Origin: Gracilariopsis chorda
Lineage: Eukaryota > Rhodophyta > Florideophyceae > Gracilariales > Gracilariaceae
NCBI GenBank assembly: GCA_003194525.1
Contig: NBIV01000065.1
Location: forward strand, 124,001-188,000
DNA: 64,000 nt
Reading direction: 5' to 3'
This document shows, piece by piece, positions 52,500 through 64,000 of this stretch (the stretch's first letter is position 1; every line of letters starts with the position of its first letter). A program made the translations under genes and the position numbers. The notes beneath the pieces are model-generated. The model searched no databases, was not told where the DNA came from, and worked only from the letters and a program-made list of their open reading frames with translations.

Positions 52500-53640
52500 A
52501 CTCTCTTTCTGCTCTTTCGTCAATATCATAAAAGCTTTTTCCATAGTAGAATTGCAAACAAGACTTGGCGTATCCTTCAGCTTCAAAACCTTGGAAGAAT
52601 ACCGTACGCTCCAACAACTCTTTTCAAAGGCTGGTTATGTCCCTGTATACAACTGGAAGTTGCAAATAGGAAAGAAATAGGAAGAAAGATTTTCCCTCCA
52701 TTTGTTTTTGTGTTGGGCGTACACCACAAAATATTAACTTCCTGCTTGCTTTGGAAGATGACCATAAATATCACAAAACACATTTAAAACATCTGAAATA
52801 TTGAAAAGCAGCTCTAATTTTCTTTACCGTGCTCGTGCAATAGGAATTTGTCTCAGAACTTCTGTCTTGGGAACGAACTCGTGGTCAATATTGATTTCGT
52901 GCCCTCTTTTAACTGCCAATGAATCAGCATAGCATAAAAGCTCTTTCGACAAATCTTACATGAAATCAGAAGTATCCTGAACCTTTATTTCTGAAGTGGT
53001 CAATAGCTTTAAAATTTTCTTCAGAGTCCAATAAATTTTGCCCTTCAAACATCCGCCAGGCAAAGAAGGCGTTGATGGCAATCGTTTCAAGATTCTCCAA
53101 CACTATCTTCTATTTTCACTTAAAATGGGAAAACGAGCTGCGTAGAATCGCCCTCTGCTGTATGGCTCCATCCACTTCCTCCTTTTTTTAAGAGAAAAAA
53201 AGACTGGCAGCATGCCTCTACAATTTGAGCAGCAAAAACGCGCCATTCATTTTGACATGCCCATCGATTATGCGCCAAAACTTGAGCCGTGTCGTAAGTG
53301 CAGAGTGCAGTGTTGTAGAAACAATGGGCGAAATACATCCACCTTCTTCGTAAGCCCAGGAAACATGTGATGCATCTAAAGAATTACTAGTCTCATAGCA
53401 ATGCATTTGAACTACGGTAGGGTACATAATCACAACGAAGTTAAGAATACCAGTCTCGGCGGCGGGAACGTAAACAGAAAAAGTGAGGCAAGGCCCAAAA
53501 GCTGGTGCAAAATTAGAGCCATGTGCTCTTTAGGAACCAAGGTCTGAAACTGGGCATCTTCAGCTTCGCACTGGACCAGTTGCAATGTCGATAACGTGAC
53601 GCTCCGACCAAGCAATGATGCAGCCACACGCTTCTTGATT
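52500..53640 (-). pseudogene. Decayed minus-strand gene, probably a DNA-transposon transposase
   Basis: Minus-strand coding-like stretches at 53430-53627 (EAEDAQFQTLVPKEHM), 53218-53433 (NSLDASHVSWAYEEGGCISP) and near 52985-53100 (ETIAINAFFAWRMFEGQN) are in different frames. The NAFFAWR type of motif near the end recalls C-terminal parts of some DDE transposases. The family is not certain, so it is recorded as a fossil. Confidence 0.35.
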
Positions 53641-53875
53641 TCAACTGTCGCAAATATATAAGTATTATCTAAACTATGGACTGGACCTGCATCAGAACTA
53701 GCAGCAGAACTGAAGTATCACAAAGCCTCCTTCTTGAGGAGCGTTATGCCGTCCGGAGAGCAGGAGAGGTAAGGGGCGTCTTTCTGAGACAGCAAACTGG
53801 CCTCGAAATTGTCTTCCAAAAATGTAAGGTCACGCAATGCGGCCAGCATTGCGTCCTCGGTCGCTGTGCTGTGCA

Positions 53876-55700
53876 TCATAGCCTATTTAAACCTCTCAGA
53901 TGAAAACCATCCGTCATAAAAAGCTTAAACCAATCTTCCAAAGTCTTCTCTTGACGCGAACCAGCAATCCCCAGCGCAGACTGTGCCATCTCACTGCTAA
54001 GCAGCATCAAGCCAAATTCAGTGCCCACCACTCTAAACTGACGGAGCACAAACCAATCTGCGCAGCGTTTTTCGACGGTGAGAGGCACGCAGATACTTCC
54101 AATCACCTGCTCCACATTTGTCCGCAGATTCGAGACTTGCTCTCCATCAATGCGTCGCCTGGTATAAAGAACATTTTGAAGCGAATAGCTTCGCTTGGCA
54201 ACAGCTATCCATTTGTTCAAACGTTCTTGTAAAGACGTGGGAAAAGTGTACATAAACCTCAGAATGTTCGCGAACTTCTCCGTTACCTGTTCGCAAACAT
54301 CCACTGCAGTATCTTTCTTCTGCCCAAGCACCGGAGGCTCCAACATTCTTCGTCGCGAAAAAAGGCTCCATTCCAAGCTGTGGGTTGTTGTTGAGAACAA
54401 AACCTCGCCTCCTGTCGAACTGAACGTTCGAAGCAATGCCACTATTCCCGTTTTCACTTGTATCCACAGCGAGAACATTCTCAGCCGCCTTACCCATTTC
54501 GTAACCTTCCTCCACATCACCCCTGCTGGGGTTGAGGCACGAAGAGGCAACAAATGGATGAACGGATGAACGCAGATTAGGTGGTCGGGCATTACAAATA
54601 CTGAGCTGAACCCAAATTCAGGCAACAGCTCCATAAAAGACGCCTTGCCGTAGCCTCTGTCCGCAGTGACTATGCAATTGTTGGTGGCCCTCCCCCCGCG
54701 ACCTTCCGTTAGCACCGTAAACAGGCGACGTACCAAATCAAGTTGAGATTCTCCTGGACGTCTAAAATGCAAGGCAAGCACCAGCCTTAACAGTGCATCA
54801 GCCACAGCATCTGCAGAGTGCCCCTCCTTGTCCACTTTCCTCACGCTCTGCATCTTCACTTGATTTTTATTTGCACGGGTAACGTAAAGATCGTCATCTA
54901 AAGTAGCAAGGAGATGAATCCGAACGAAAAACCTCTTCTTCGTGTCGCTAAAAGATAGCTGCTCAATTTCCTCAAGCTGTTGAGTCTGGTCTCGCTGCGA
55001 GTTCCATTCCATCTGCTCATCATGGCCACGGCCCGTAGCGGAAAATGTAAGGATGTTACTTGCAATAAACCGAATCCTCTCTAGAGAGGGTGTGGAATTA
55101 CCCGACTGTCGAAGTACATCAATGGTCTCGCAAATGCTAAACCGAGTTGTGTGCGACAACAGTAGAACTGCGACGTAGCGGTACATTTCAGAAACCTTGA
55201 TGGCGTCAATTCAACAGTTCTGCAGCCTGATGAGTTCACAGAGCCACTCTTTCAGCCGTTGTAGAACGCAATTAATGAACGAAATAACAAACCCACCCCT
55301 TGTCGGTGCAATGTCTGGAATGACGCACTCTAGTTCTATCTTTCTAACGTTTTTGCACAAAAGTCTTGCTCGCTCGTGTAGAACTTTCCGAGTGATTGAT
55401 TGCCCCAGCTTTACGGATATTCATTGAGAAAAACTAAGATTCCATCAATCTCTAGGATTATCTCAGTTTTCACGAGCAGTGCGGCCAGCACTCGTGCCTG
55501 GACTTCGTCCCCGTGCTCTGCCACGGTCTCTCCTCCTCGGAGTTTTGCGTCCCCTGCCCCATAATCTCACTGTTGCACGATCAATTCGAACAGGTTCAAG
55601 CCCCTCGTGTCCACTGCTTGGCTCCACGGGAAAAGAAATAGCCGTGTTTGTAGATTTGGTCACAGGCACATTCCTTTTGTTAGCATCACTAGCATTTTGA
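53876..55700 (-). pseudogene. DDE-type transposase gene (piggyBac-like?), interrupted
   Basis: The main frame is 55186-53876 (436 codons). It contains FFVRIHLLATLDDDLYVTRA, KVDKEGHSADAVADALLRLV, VTADRGYGKASFMELLPEFG and FVMPDHL. The DDDL, TADRGYG and late acidic positions suggest an RNase H-fold transposase. The overall plan (N-terminal KVSEMYRYVAVLLLSHTTRF, then DDxL and ADRGYG) is close to piggyBac-like proteins of protists, but I am not sure of the superfamily. The same frame continues upstream to about 55440 past one in-frame stop near 55208 (PDIAPTRGGFVISFI). A basic N-terminal ORF (55463-55669, RGRKTPRRRDRGRARGR) may be its start. Terminal repeats were not located. Confidence 0.6.
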
Positions 55701-56059
55701 GCTGTACCTGTGCGCTGTTTCTTCTTCGTGATGACACAAGAACAGTTTCTGCTTCATAAAAAGGCAGAAATGTAGAGGGAACGGTTATGTGGTTCATGGA
55801 AGTTGGTACTGACAAGCACTTGGCGCACAGCTGCTGTTAAAAGATGCAAACAAACACACAGTTGTATCTGCTATACGAACGATAAGAGGTTCTAACATGA
55901 ATTCAGAAGCTCGCAAGCGAGGTGGAGGGTGTCATGAATGGGGAAAAGAGTCTGAGGGAGTTGGACCGAAAGAATGCTGCATCTTTGCGAGAAGGTGTCG
56001 GATTCTCGATGTGGAACTTACAACCTCTCTAAAGGGAAAATATTCTTATTGAAATCGCA

Positions 56060-57230
56060 TCAATGGGGGTAGGAGGTGATGGAGGAGCCTTTGAGTGAGG
56101 TTACAGACGTATCGGAGTACAACTGGACGAGACCGACGAATGATTCCATACCGGTTGTTTCGGGGGTGTGCCAGACGATATCATTGATGTGGCACTGCGT
56201 GATGGCCTGTTTAAGGACAGGAACGACTTTTTTTCCAAAGGCTGTGACCATAGGATGGGCGGAGGGGGGTTGAAGAAGAGTAAGGTGAAGATTGGGACAC
56301 GCGTTGTAAGAAGATGTTGTTGAAGTGTGCGAGAGCAAGTTGTAGCTTCATGACGTCTATGGCGCCTTTTTGGAAGAGATTTGCGGAGAAGGAGCTGTGC
56401 TCGTCGGCGATTGTGAGAGGGAGAAAACTGGTGGAGTTGATACGTCCCTTGACGAGGTGTTCTTGGAGTGCGAGGCACTGCTTTGCGAAGGAGATGGATT
56501 TCTGGAGGGCTGGCTTGGAGAAGTCCGGGTGGTTGAGAAGGGAGATGAGTTCGTCGGCTTTGCGTGTGCTGAAGGAGGAAGCGATGGGGGAGATGCAGAG
56601 GACGAGTTGCTCAAGATGGGGGTTGTCGAGAAGAGGGGAGGGGATTCGGACGAGGTATGGGGAGGTGGGTTTGAGGAGCAGACTGAACAGAGGGCGTGAC
56701 TTGCCATGTGATGTGCGTCTTGTGTTTGGAGGGAAAGGGATGCCTGTTGGATGTGATAGTGTTCATCTTCGGCGAGGGGGACGTTGTCGGAGAGGCGGTG
56801 TGAGGGAGTGGGAGAAGGAATGTTGGAGAGGTTTGGAACGGATTTTCGTCGCTTGGTCCTTGGAGGGAACTGGACGGGAGCGTTGGCGGAGGAGGAAGGG
56901 CGTTTGTAAGGGGTGAGTCGATGAGGGTATCTGCATTAGTGACTCTGGAGAGAGAACGCGGTGCGGCCATAGAAGGTGCAACGGGGATGGCAACAGGGTA
57001 TCATGGCGGGGGAAGGAGAATGGAGAACAGGATGCTTGGAAACAGAGAAGGGAGGGTGGTGGTGGAGTGGGATATCGAGGAGCGTAATATTATGGCGCAC
57101 GTAGATGAGGTGGTGCAAGTGATGCAGATCGTCTTTTCGTAGGGCGTGGGATAGAGCATGCGATGCAGGGAGCAGGTCGGGCAACGGGTGATAGAAAGCC
57201 AAAGCTATTTGGTTATGTAAACGCTATGTA
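56060..57230 (-). pseudogene. Unrecognised minus-strand coding fossil with zinc-finger-like cluster
   Basis: The minus strand has long open, strongly protein-like stretches that lack ATG starts: 57202-56936 (KDDLHHLHHLIYVRHNITLL, then CCHPRCTFYGRTAFSLQSH, a C2H2-like cluster), then around 56800-56710, then an open stretch about 56700-56220 (ISPIASSFSTRKADELISLL; ADEHSSFSANLFQKGAIDVM). The opposite-strand ORF 56314-56916 is its shadow. The family is not recognised and could be an unlisted mobile-element protein. At least two breaks. Treated as a fossil. Confidence 0.45.
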
Positions 57231-57479
57231 TCTATTCTACATATTCTATCTATTCTATTTTGCTATTTGAAGGGGAACTTGCTCAGGACCAGTAAGATTT
57301 GGATTCCACGTGCACCTGAGAGGGTAGGTATTAGTGGAGTCTGGCGCTATTTTTACCTCCAAAGAAACTGAGAAATGCCTAGTATACTGCTAGTATTCTG
57401 TCCCAGGCAAACTAGCTCTGTGCTATGTATGGAATTATTTTGAGAAATTTGATTCATTCACAATTGGATTTGAAGAGTC

Positions 57480-60400
57480 GTTATTCGTTCATTTTAATTC
57501 TTTGCCTTTTGAATGCCAAAATAGCATAACAGGAACACTTAGTAGGTAAATATTCAACTTGTGCGTTCTGTAATCGGTTTCCCATGAGTTTACGCTGCGC
57601 GTGCTTACCATGAATAAGTCGGTGTATAGTGTATATCCATTTTCTTCTTGTGAGAAGAGTCACCGAATACGTGTTTACAAAGATATGTCAAATTCGGATG
57701 TAACTCTTTGCATTTCATTGGAAGTTGTAGTTTGTAATATGATCCTCATTTTGTATTGTCAATAATATTAAAAGCTCCAATGTATTTATAAGTTCATTTA
57801 CGATAATCAACTTTTGGCATTGGAAGCTTTTTCGTTGATAGTGGTACGAACTCTCCAATACTAAGAAATCTTTGGTTTCTTGTTTTGTTCACGTTATCAG
57901 TATTCTGATTATTGGCATGTTCTATGGCTACTTGAGCAAGTTCTTTAGCAAATCTGTATTGCTTTAAAAACTTCTTTGAAGCGTCATTCTTTGACGCAAG
58001 TTCTTGGTAAGGTATGTAAGATATACATAAGGGATTATGGCCGTATTCTAAATAGAAAGGTATATAGGTTGAACTATCATTCACATTACTGTTGTATGCA
58101 AACTCAGTTCTTAGTAGTTATTTCACCCAGTCATGTTGTGTAAAAGAAACGTAACATTGTAACATTTCTTGTAACTTTCTAAACCTTCGTTTAGACTGTC
58201 CATCTGTTTGCGTGTAGAAAGCTGTAGAAAGATTCAGTTTTATAAGGAGAAGCTATGTACAACAACTGCATAAAATGCTTGTAAATCCTGTGTCTCTATC
58301 TGATATGATTACTCTAGGCAATCCATGATGTTTGATGATTTCTCTGTAAAACACTTCTGCAATTAGAGGAGCTCTTGTACCTGGTAGTAAGGGTATGAAG
58401 TATACTCGCATGGATAACTTATGGACAACGGTCATAATTAGATTGTATCTATTACTCTCAGGTGTACGAAGTATGAATTATATAGATATTATTTCCCATT
58501 TCTTTTGAGCTGGGGGAAAGGGAAGTAATGTTCCCAGTGTAGCTTTGTTAGAAAATTTTGATTTCTTGCTCCGTTCACATTCTTTTCTGTAGGCTTTAAC
58601 ATCACTTTCCAGAGTGTCCCAGACGTAAGGCCGTCTTAATAAAGACAATGTCTTTTGATGTGCTCTGTGGCCACCCTGTACCGAAACATGATTGTCATAG
58701 AGTATGGTTTGTCTAATATCTCCTTCGGTATCCAAAATGTTTTTTCCAAGTAACGCATTTTTTCCCATTCGCTTTAATGGGATCTTTGGTTCCGTAAAAT
58801 GTATGGAGAACTAGAAATCTTCCTTAGTAGAGTCAATGAGGTTATTCAATGTGACTTCATATATTCTGATCGTTGCTATATTCAAGAGTCAATTTATGAC
58901 GTCTATCGATGTTTTTTACTTTATTCTCTTCTCTTGGCAGCTCTTCAGCTACTTGGTTATCTCTTCCTCGAATTTCTTGTATAGAATAGACAAACTCTTT
59001 CATATAATCGAACCACTAAGCCTGTTTTCCTGATATTTTCTTTTCATTTTCTAAATACTTAAATGGATGGTGACCTGTGTATACTGTAAACTTTGATCCA
59101 TGTAGGTAAGAATGCCATGTTCCAAGCGCAAATACTCTTGCAAACAGTTCTGTTCCACTGCTTTTAATTTTGTCCATAGAAATGCTACTAGGTTTCGTCC
59201 TGCTTCATCAGTTTGGGATAGCACAGCACCTATACTGGTTCCAGAAGCGTCTGTACTGACTTCATATCGTAGTTTTCGACTAGCACAACGACGAATAGCG
59301 GAATTTCGTAGTGTATTAAATAGTTGTTCGAAAGAATTCTCCTGTTGCTCTACCAATTTGAGTGGGACTGTATCTTTTATGATTTTCATGTGTTTGAGAT
59401 GTTATTCTTTTGCATTGCTGTATTTTAGTATATCAACTATCTATACCACGCCCAAATTGTCTAAATATCACCTAAAAACTGTATTCATTAAGTTTTGAAA
59501 GCATCCCGGGGCGCCAGTTAATCCAAACGATATAACTAAGTATCTAAATCGGCCATATCTTGTCCTAGAGGTAGTCTTTTCAATATCTCCATCCTAAATT
59601 TTTTATTTGATTGTAATCCGCTTGGAATTCAAGAGACGAAAAGTGTTTGGCTCCTCGCAATTGAACCCATATTTCGTCTGTTCGGAGTCAGGGTATTTCA
59701 TTCTTAGTTCTCTTCTTGTTTAGTGCTTTGTAATCAACACATGATCTCAGAACCGTCTTTCTTATGCTTAAATAGAACTGCGCTGCCGCAATGAGTTATA
59801 TTCGTTTTACATTCTTCACTTAGTAAGTGGTCTGGTTGTCATTTCATTTCTTTCAATTCGATGAGCGAAAGCTTATACTCGTAAGGTACGAACTATATTG
59901 TCGCTCCATCCCTATTTCCCCCGATGTCTTAGGTGGTAGTCCTCTTAGAAGATCTTCTAGAAAGATATGATGATATTTTTTAAATATTTCGTGCACTTTC
60001 ATGTCTTTCATATTTTCCCTTTTTTTCTTTATTTGTTTGATAATTACATTATCTCTTTGCGTTATTACTACTTATTATATTTCAATTTTGTTCTTTGCAA
60101 CAAGCTTTATAAATTTTCCTTGATTGGTATAAGATTCTTTTGAAAGTACTGCTTTCTCACAATATTGGCGTCCAAAGCGTAATTCTTTCCAAAAATCGTT
60201 AATTTCATGGAGTCCCTTCTCGAATCTATGTGGGGATTGTAATCCTTTAAGCAAGTCCGGCCATGGATGATATCATACCCTACTAAATCTGCTACATAGG
60301 GTGTCATATCAAACTTAGCATTCCCGATGAAAACGGATGAAACCTCTAAACAGTGCTTCAACGAAATTAATTTCCCATTTCAAAGGGTCGGCTTACACCT

Positions 60401-62400
60401 TAGTTCTCTGTCTTCAGAGACTACGTGCACCTGCAAACTATTTGGATATGCATATATCTTCACATCTTGAGTCAACCAATATGCTGCAAAGTTTTAGTAG
60501 CTTATTATGGGAGGCCTTTTGAATCATAAACTAATAACTTACTAGCATTATGTGTTTTTTAGGGATTTTTTATTTTCTTGTCTTTATCAGACGTTTTTTC
60601 ACTGTAGTATACATTGACCTCTTCACAAGTCACGGGTACCTGCCCGTTATCAGAGACCGTACAATCTAATGTCTTTGGGCATTAAATGTCTAAAGCCTCC
60701 AAGGTCTACATCCTTTATGATGGCACCTAAAGCATAAACTATCTTTTATTCCTCTGGCTTTCTACGGATCGTAAATTCCATTGATGCTTTGGGGGCAGGG
60801 TAAAGTACCTATTTCCAATGAACCAGTCCATTGGCATAATTCTGTTGATACTGGTTTGTGCTATTATTGTATGGTTTTCGGTATCCTCGATTGCTACGAT
60901 AAATGTGATCCATTCTATCTGCAAAGTTCATTACCTCATGTAGATTATTTTACTTCTGCTGTTTCGACTTCAATTCGAAGGTTATGTTGTAATCTTTTAC
61001 AATAATGAAATTTGTTTTCGTCTATGGTCATAGTTTGGTACTTGCAAAAGCCATTTCGTGAATTTTTAGTGCAATCAGAAACATATTCAGGTTTTTTAAA
61101 TTGCTATTATGTGGATAGCCATTTTCTTGCTTTTAATTCTCTACTAGAAGGCTCAGAATACTCTAGTAGTTTTTCTCTTGAATGCACCATTATTATTTCT
61201 TCTGAAGAACAATAATTATGTTTACTAGTTCCCACCCTTTTTACACAGGTCCTGTGACAATGCTATCGGCATAAGTTGCTTTCTTCTCATACTGTAAGTT
61301 ACGATTGATATTACAAAATTAATTCTCAATAGATTGTGTAAACGACCATACATATTTGACGTTAGAAAATTCTGTTTTGCCGATGTTTAGCGAGCTATTA
61401 TTATTCTCATAAATAATTACCATGTTTTATTTAGTTCCGTTACCTGCGTTAGTTGCTCTTCTAACACATTGACTCTACTTTGTATGTTAACGATATCACT
61501 GCCAATTTTCCTTAGGTTATTTTAGTGCTCTATCATATGTTGTACAGTTTAATAATTTACATTTTTAGTCTGAAGCCATTTGGTTCTCTAAGTAAATGCT
61601 TACTTTTCGAAAACCTCCTGTTATTACAGTACACTCGCTTGACCAAAAGTGTAAAACTTCTATTCTAAGCATACTAAAGACAGTATCTTCCAATGTGTTC
61701 TTCTTACATTTACTGTCAAATTTTTGCTATTGTGCAAGGATCTTTTTCATAGCATAAATAAAGCGTTGCTTTATTTTATGGTACGAGCAAATTATTTTTC
61801 TTCTGCTCAAGATTGTTGTTCACCTGTTCCAGAACTGGCACAATCTAATCTTTTTCAAATTTCTCCATGAATTTATAGTGCTTTTCTCTTTATAGATGGC
61901 GTTAGTTAACTTTCAACTTTTCTTGTGTACTTCAGTGGGAGTATGAAGGTAGAATTCAAACGTCGCTTTGTATTGGATGCGGAAAGGCACCCTGAATAAT
62001 TCGAAATCATATGTTTTTTATAAGCCACGTAGTGGTTATGTGTTTTGCTATGTTCCTCCCAGGAATGGACACATTTGGTGTGTTTACAATAGAAGCATTT
62101 TAAATCTGCTTTGTCTATTGGCGTTTCTCGTATCTAGCTTCCATTGCGTTAAGTCCTATATCCTCTTCAGAATCAATAAAGTCGTACATATTGGTGCTTC
62201 TTTATTTCGTTTATATTTATGTCGACGGTATTGCCTTCTTTTGCTTCTATATCGAGGACTGAGCCTCTTGCCGCAAGGGGTTTTTTGTGCTGTATTGGTC
62301 GATTTTGGGACAATTTGTGTTTATGGGCTACGCTCAGAGCTTGGAGTGACAGGATGGAAATTATTGACTTTTTAGAGCTGGTTCTACATCAAGGGACTGG
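57480..62400 (-). mobile_element. Ty3/gypsy LTR retrotransposon fossil, AT-rich
   Basis: Minus-strand order from right to left is: gag-like region with a Cys/His cluster (about 62400-60700), aspartic protease-like segment (about 60361-60107), reverse transcriptase region (about 59900-59450), RNase H (about 59389-59051, YEVSTDASGTSIGAVLSQ) and integrase (about 58768-57794, with the HHCC-type zinc region and the core SDRDTGF). The order protease-RT-RNase H-integrase is that of Ty3/gypsy. It is broken in many places (well over ten) and strongly AT-rich relative to the gene islands, so it is old. LTRs were not identified. Confidence 0.72.
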
Positions 62401-63496
62401 CAATAGATTTGATACGTTGATTGATTTAGTTGATGATTTATTCTGTTATTTAACAATGTGCCAGTCCAGATTGCGTGCCCTTTTCTTGTAGAACTGTACA
62501 TACGAAGAACGCGTAGTGTCAGGGTGCAAATGCCGTCATCGTTTGCTGCAAAGACGGTGAAGTGTGTGCAATAGGGTTTTTGCTGCTTGTGATTCCCTGC
62601 TCCCGAGAAAATTGGTCGATGAGGGCTGACAACTTTCCTTGTTTTTCTTTCTTGTTTGTTCTTCCTCTCTTCTATTCTTGCTTCTTTATTCCTAACCTCT
62701 GTGCGTCGCTTCAGTTTGTGCCCAGAACGTCTTTTCTTGCAGACTTCGTGGTCTACTACTATCTCTTTTGGATTCTACGACAACTTTGTTATATTTTGCG
62801 GAGGTATACAGTGAGCTACGAGCGAGCGAATCTTGTGGAAGCTGATTGGCAGCGGTAAAAGTAGGCAAAGCGTTCATGGACTCGTCCCTGATAAAACGAC
62901 CTGTGCCTGTTCCGATCCCTGCTTCTTTGCTTCAGTGCAAAAGGAAGTCCTCGCTGTTTTTGGGCAAGCGACTTGAAGGGGTTAAATGGTCAAAGCTTAT
63001 CGCGTTTGCTACTAGCCTCCTTTGGACATCTCGTACGGACTGTTAAGCCCCTCGCTCTGAAGTGCATAGTGTACTACAGGTTGCAAAAACCGCATATCAC
63101 CTGGAAAAAGTTACCAGGGACCAAAGGTTTCGGACTTCTGGGGTGGCAGGGATGGTATCCGTTGCCAGTGCGCCCGTTTCAAGAAGTTTTATTTGTTTCC
63201 AGGCTGGTATCACTGCAGCCTGTGAGTATACTTCGGGCATTGAGTACCGGAACTCCGCCTTTGATCGCGTACGATACGCGTCTCGATGAGTGTTATAGAC
63301 TTGGCTACACGGTCTGAGCTGGCGTCATGGCTGCTGAGTGTTTTATACTATTCTCCGATCCATTTCTTTGATTAATAGTGTAACTGAACCCTTGAAACCT
63401 TTCCGTTGTGTTCAATAAATTGTAAGGATATGGCAATATGTTTTATCTATGTATTTACTTTTGTTGTATTTCTTTGGTCCTAGTCCCGTACAAACC
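62401..63496. other. AT-rich leader; possibly the 5' LTR region of the copia fossil
   Basis: Small ORFs only (62562-62858, 62973-63317 and 63062-63289). A TGTCAGGGTGCAAATGCC near 62516 could be a 5' LTR start, but without a second LTR in the window this cannot be shown. Confidence 0.3.
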
Positions 63497-64000
63497 ATGT
63501 CGGACTCCGAGATTGAAACAGAATCCACCATTGGAGTGAAAATTCCTCGTTTCCATGGTACGCGTGACGACAGTTGTATGCTGTGGCGTCACTGTCTTCG
63601 TGCCCTGCGCCATGTTTATGGTAGGTAGAATGTTGCGAATGTCTCTGTGGTTCAATCTACTACAGGTAGTTCCACTCAAGACACAACTACAGCAGGTACT
63701 GGCCCTGAAGTAGTAACTGCTAGTATCATTGTGAAACGATAAAAGGCTTGTAGTACCATCATCTATGCTCTTGGCGATGCCCCACTACGCGTAATCATGG
63801 GTGTTGATGATGGTCCTGCACGTATGTTGCAACTCTTGGATGGACGTTATGCCTTCAATAGGACTGCATCTAGAATTGCAGTGCAGACCCGATTGTTCCG
63901 AATGTCGTACAGCGTTGAGAACATGTCCAGCTATGTGGATCAGTACACAGAATTGTTCGCCCACTTAGATCGTATGGGCAAGGATGCTGCTATACCGGAG
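63497..64000 (+). mobile_element. Ty1/copia retrotransposon fossil, gag start, cut by window end
   Basis: Starts MSDSEIETE and continues with KIPRFHGTRDDSCMLWRHCL, a typical copia gag start (the 'PRFHG...W' pattern), then later VQTRLFRMSYSVENMSSYVD, the gag helical region. Reading frame integrity is already lost within this part (at least two breaks). The rest lies beyond the window. Confidence 0.7.

Noticed and set aside
56314-56916. 200-codon plus-strand Arg/Gly-rich ORF
   Set aside because: The opposite strand has a much more protein-like open stretch; this ORF is its antisense shadow.
62973-63317. 114-codon plus-strand ORF before the copia gag
   Set aside because: No recognisable domain; lies in the likely non-coding leader of the retroelement.

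Overview
The window is nuclear DNA from an intron-poor eukaryote. It shows two compact islands of mostly single-exon housekeeping genes (about 5.3-13.9 kb and 25.1-35.7 kb) set in long stretches of repeats and decayed mobile DNA. One spliceosomal intron can be placed with good support (83 bp, in the TRAP-beta gene). Proline/alanine runs, GC-rich microsatellites next to start codons, AATAAA after one gene, and Ty1/copia, Ty3/gypsy, MULE, pogo-like and other DDE elements fit an intron-poor alga or protist (a red alga or an oomycete-like lineage are the guesses). The sequence alone does not fix the lineage.

Layout. 0-5 kb: copies of an unclassified simple-tail repeat family, including a near-identical inverted pair of about 600 bp. 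5.3-13.9 kb: an ESCRT-III CHMP6/VPS20 gene (+), a TRAP-beta/SSR2 gene (-), a divergent RBM26/27-like RNA-binding protein (+) and an NSD-like SET methyltransferase with two PWWP domains (-). 14-25 kb: mostly gene debris, with a kinase-like remnant, shifting coding-like segments, small hypothetical ORFs, a short signal-peptide ORF, long hairpins and one convincing Cys-rich secreted protein (-). 25.1-35.7 kb: a coiled-coil protein (-), three 191-bp tandem repeats in the divergent intergenic region, a signal-peptide protein with weak methyltransferase resemblance (+), and a very large ferlin (+). 36.7-40 kb: more copies of the simple-tail repeat.

40.87-48.42 kb is the clearest discovery. It is a complete MULE with 9-bp target duplications, 240-299 bp terminal inverted repeats, a FAR1/SWIM-type transposase reading frame, a Ulp1-like cysteine protease reading frame and a previously unlabelled convergent passenger coding region, an architecture reminiscent of MuDR. 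It lies immediately upstream of a pogo-like DDE transposase (48.48-50.33 kb). Its left end carries two abutting perfect 25-bp palindromes that the right end lacks. 50-57 kb holds a 140-bp direct repeat pair and minus-strand transposase or unknown gene fossils. 57.5-62.4 kb is a heavily decayed, AT-rich Ty3/gypsy fossil (-). 63.5 kb to the end is the gag start of a Ty1/copia fossil cut by the window edge.

Functionally the host genes are unrelated housekeeping and membrane-biology genes (ESCRT, ER translocon, RNA metabolism, chromatin, ferlin membrane traffic). No operon-like system is seen. The most unusual biology lies in the mobile elements, the Cys-rich protein and the ferlin with membrane segments near both ends. 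I found no tRNA, rRNA or CRISPR.
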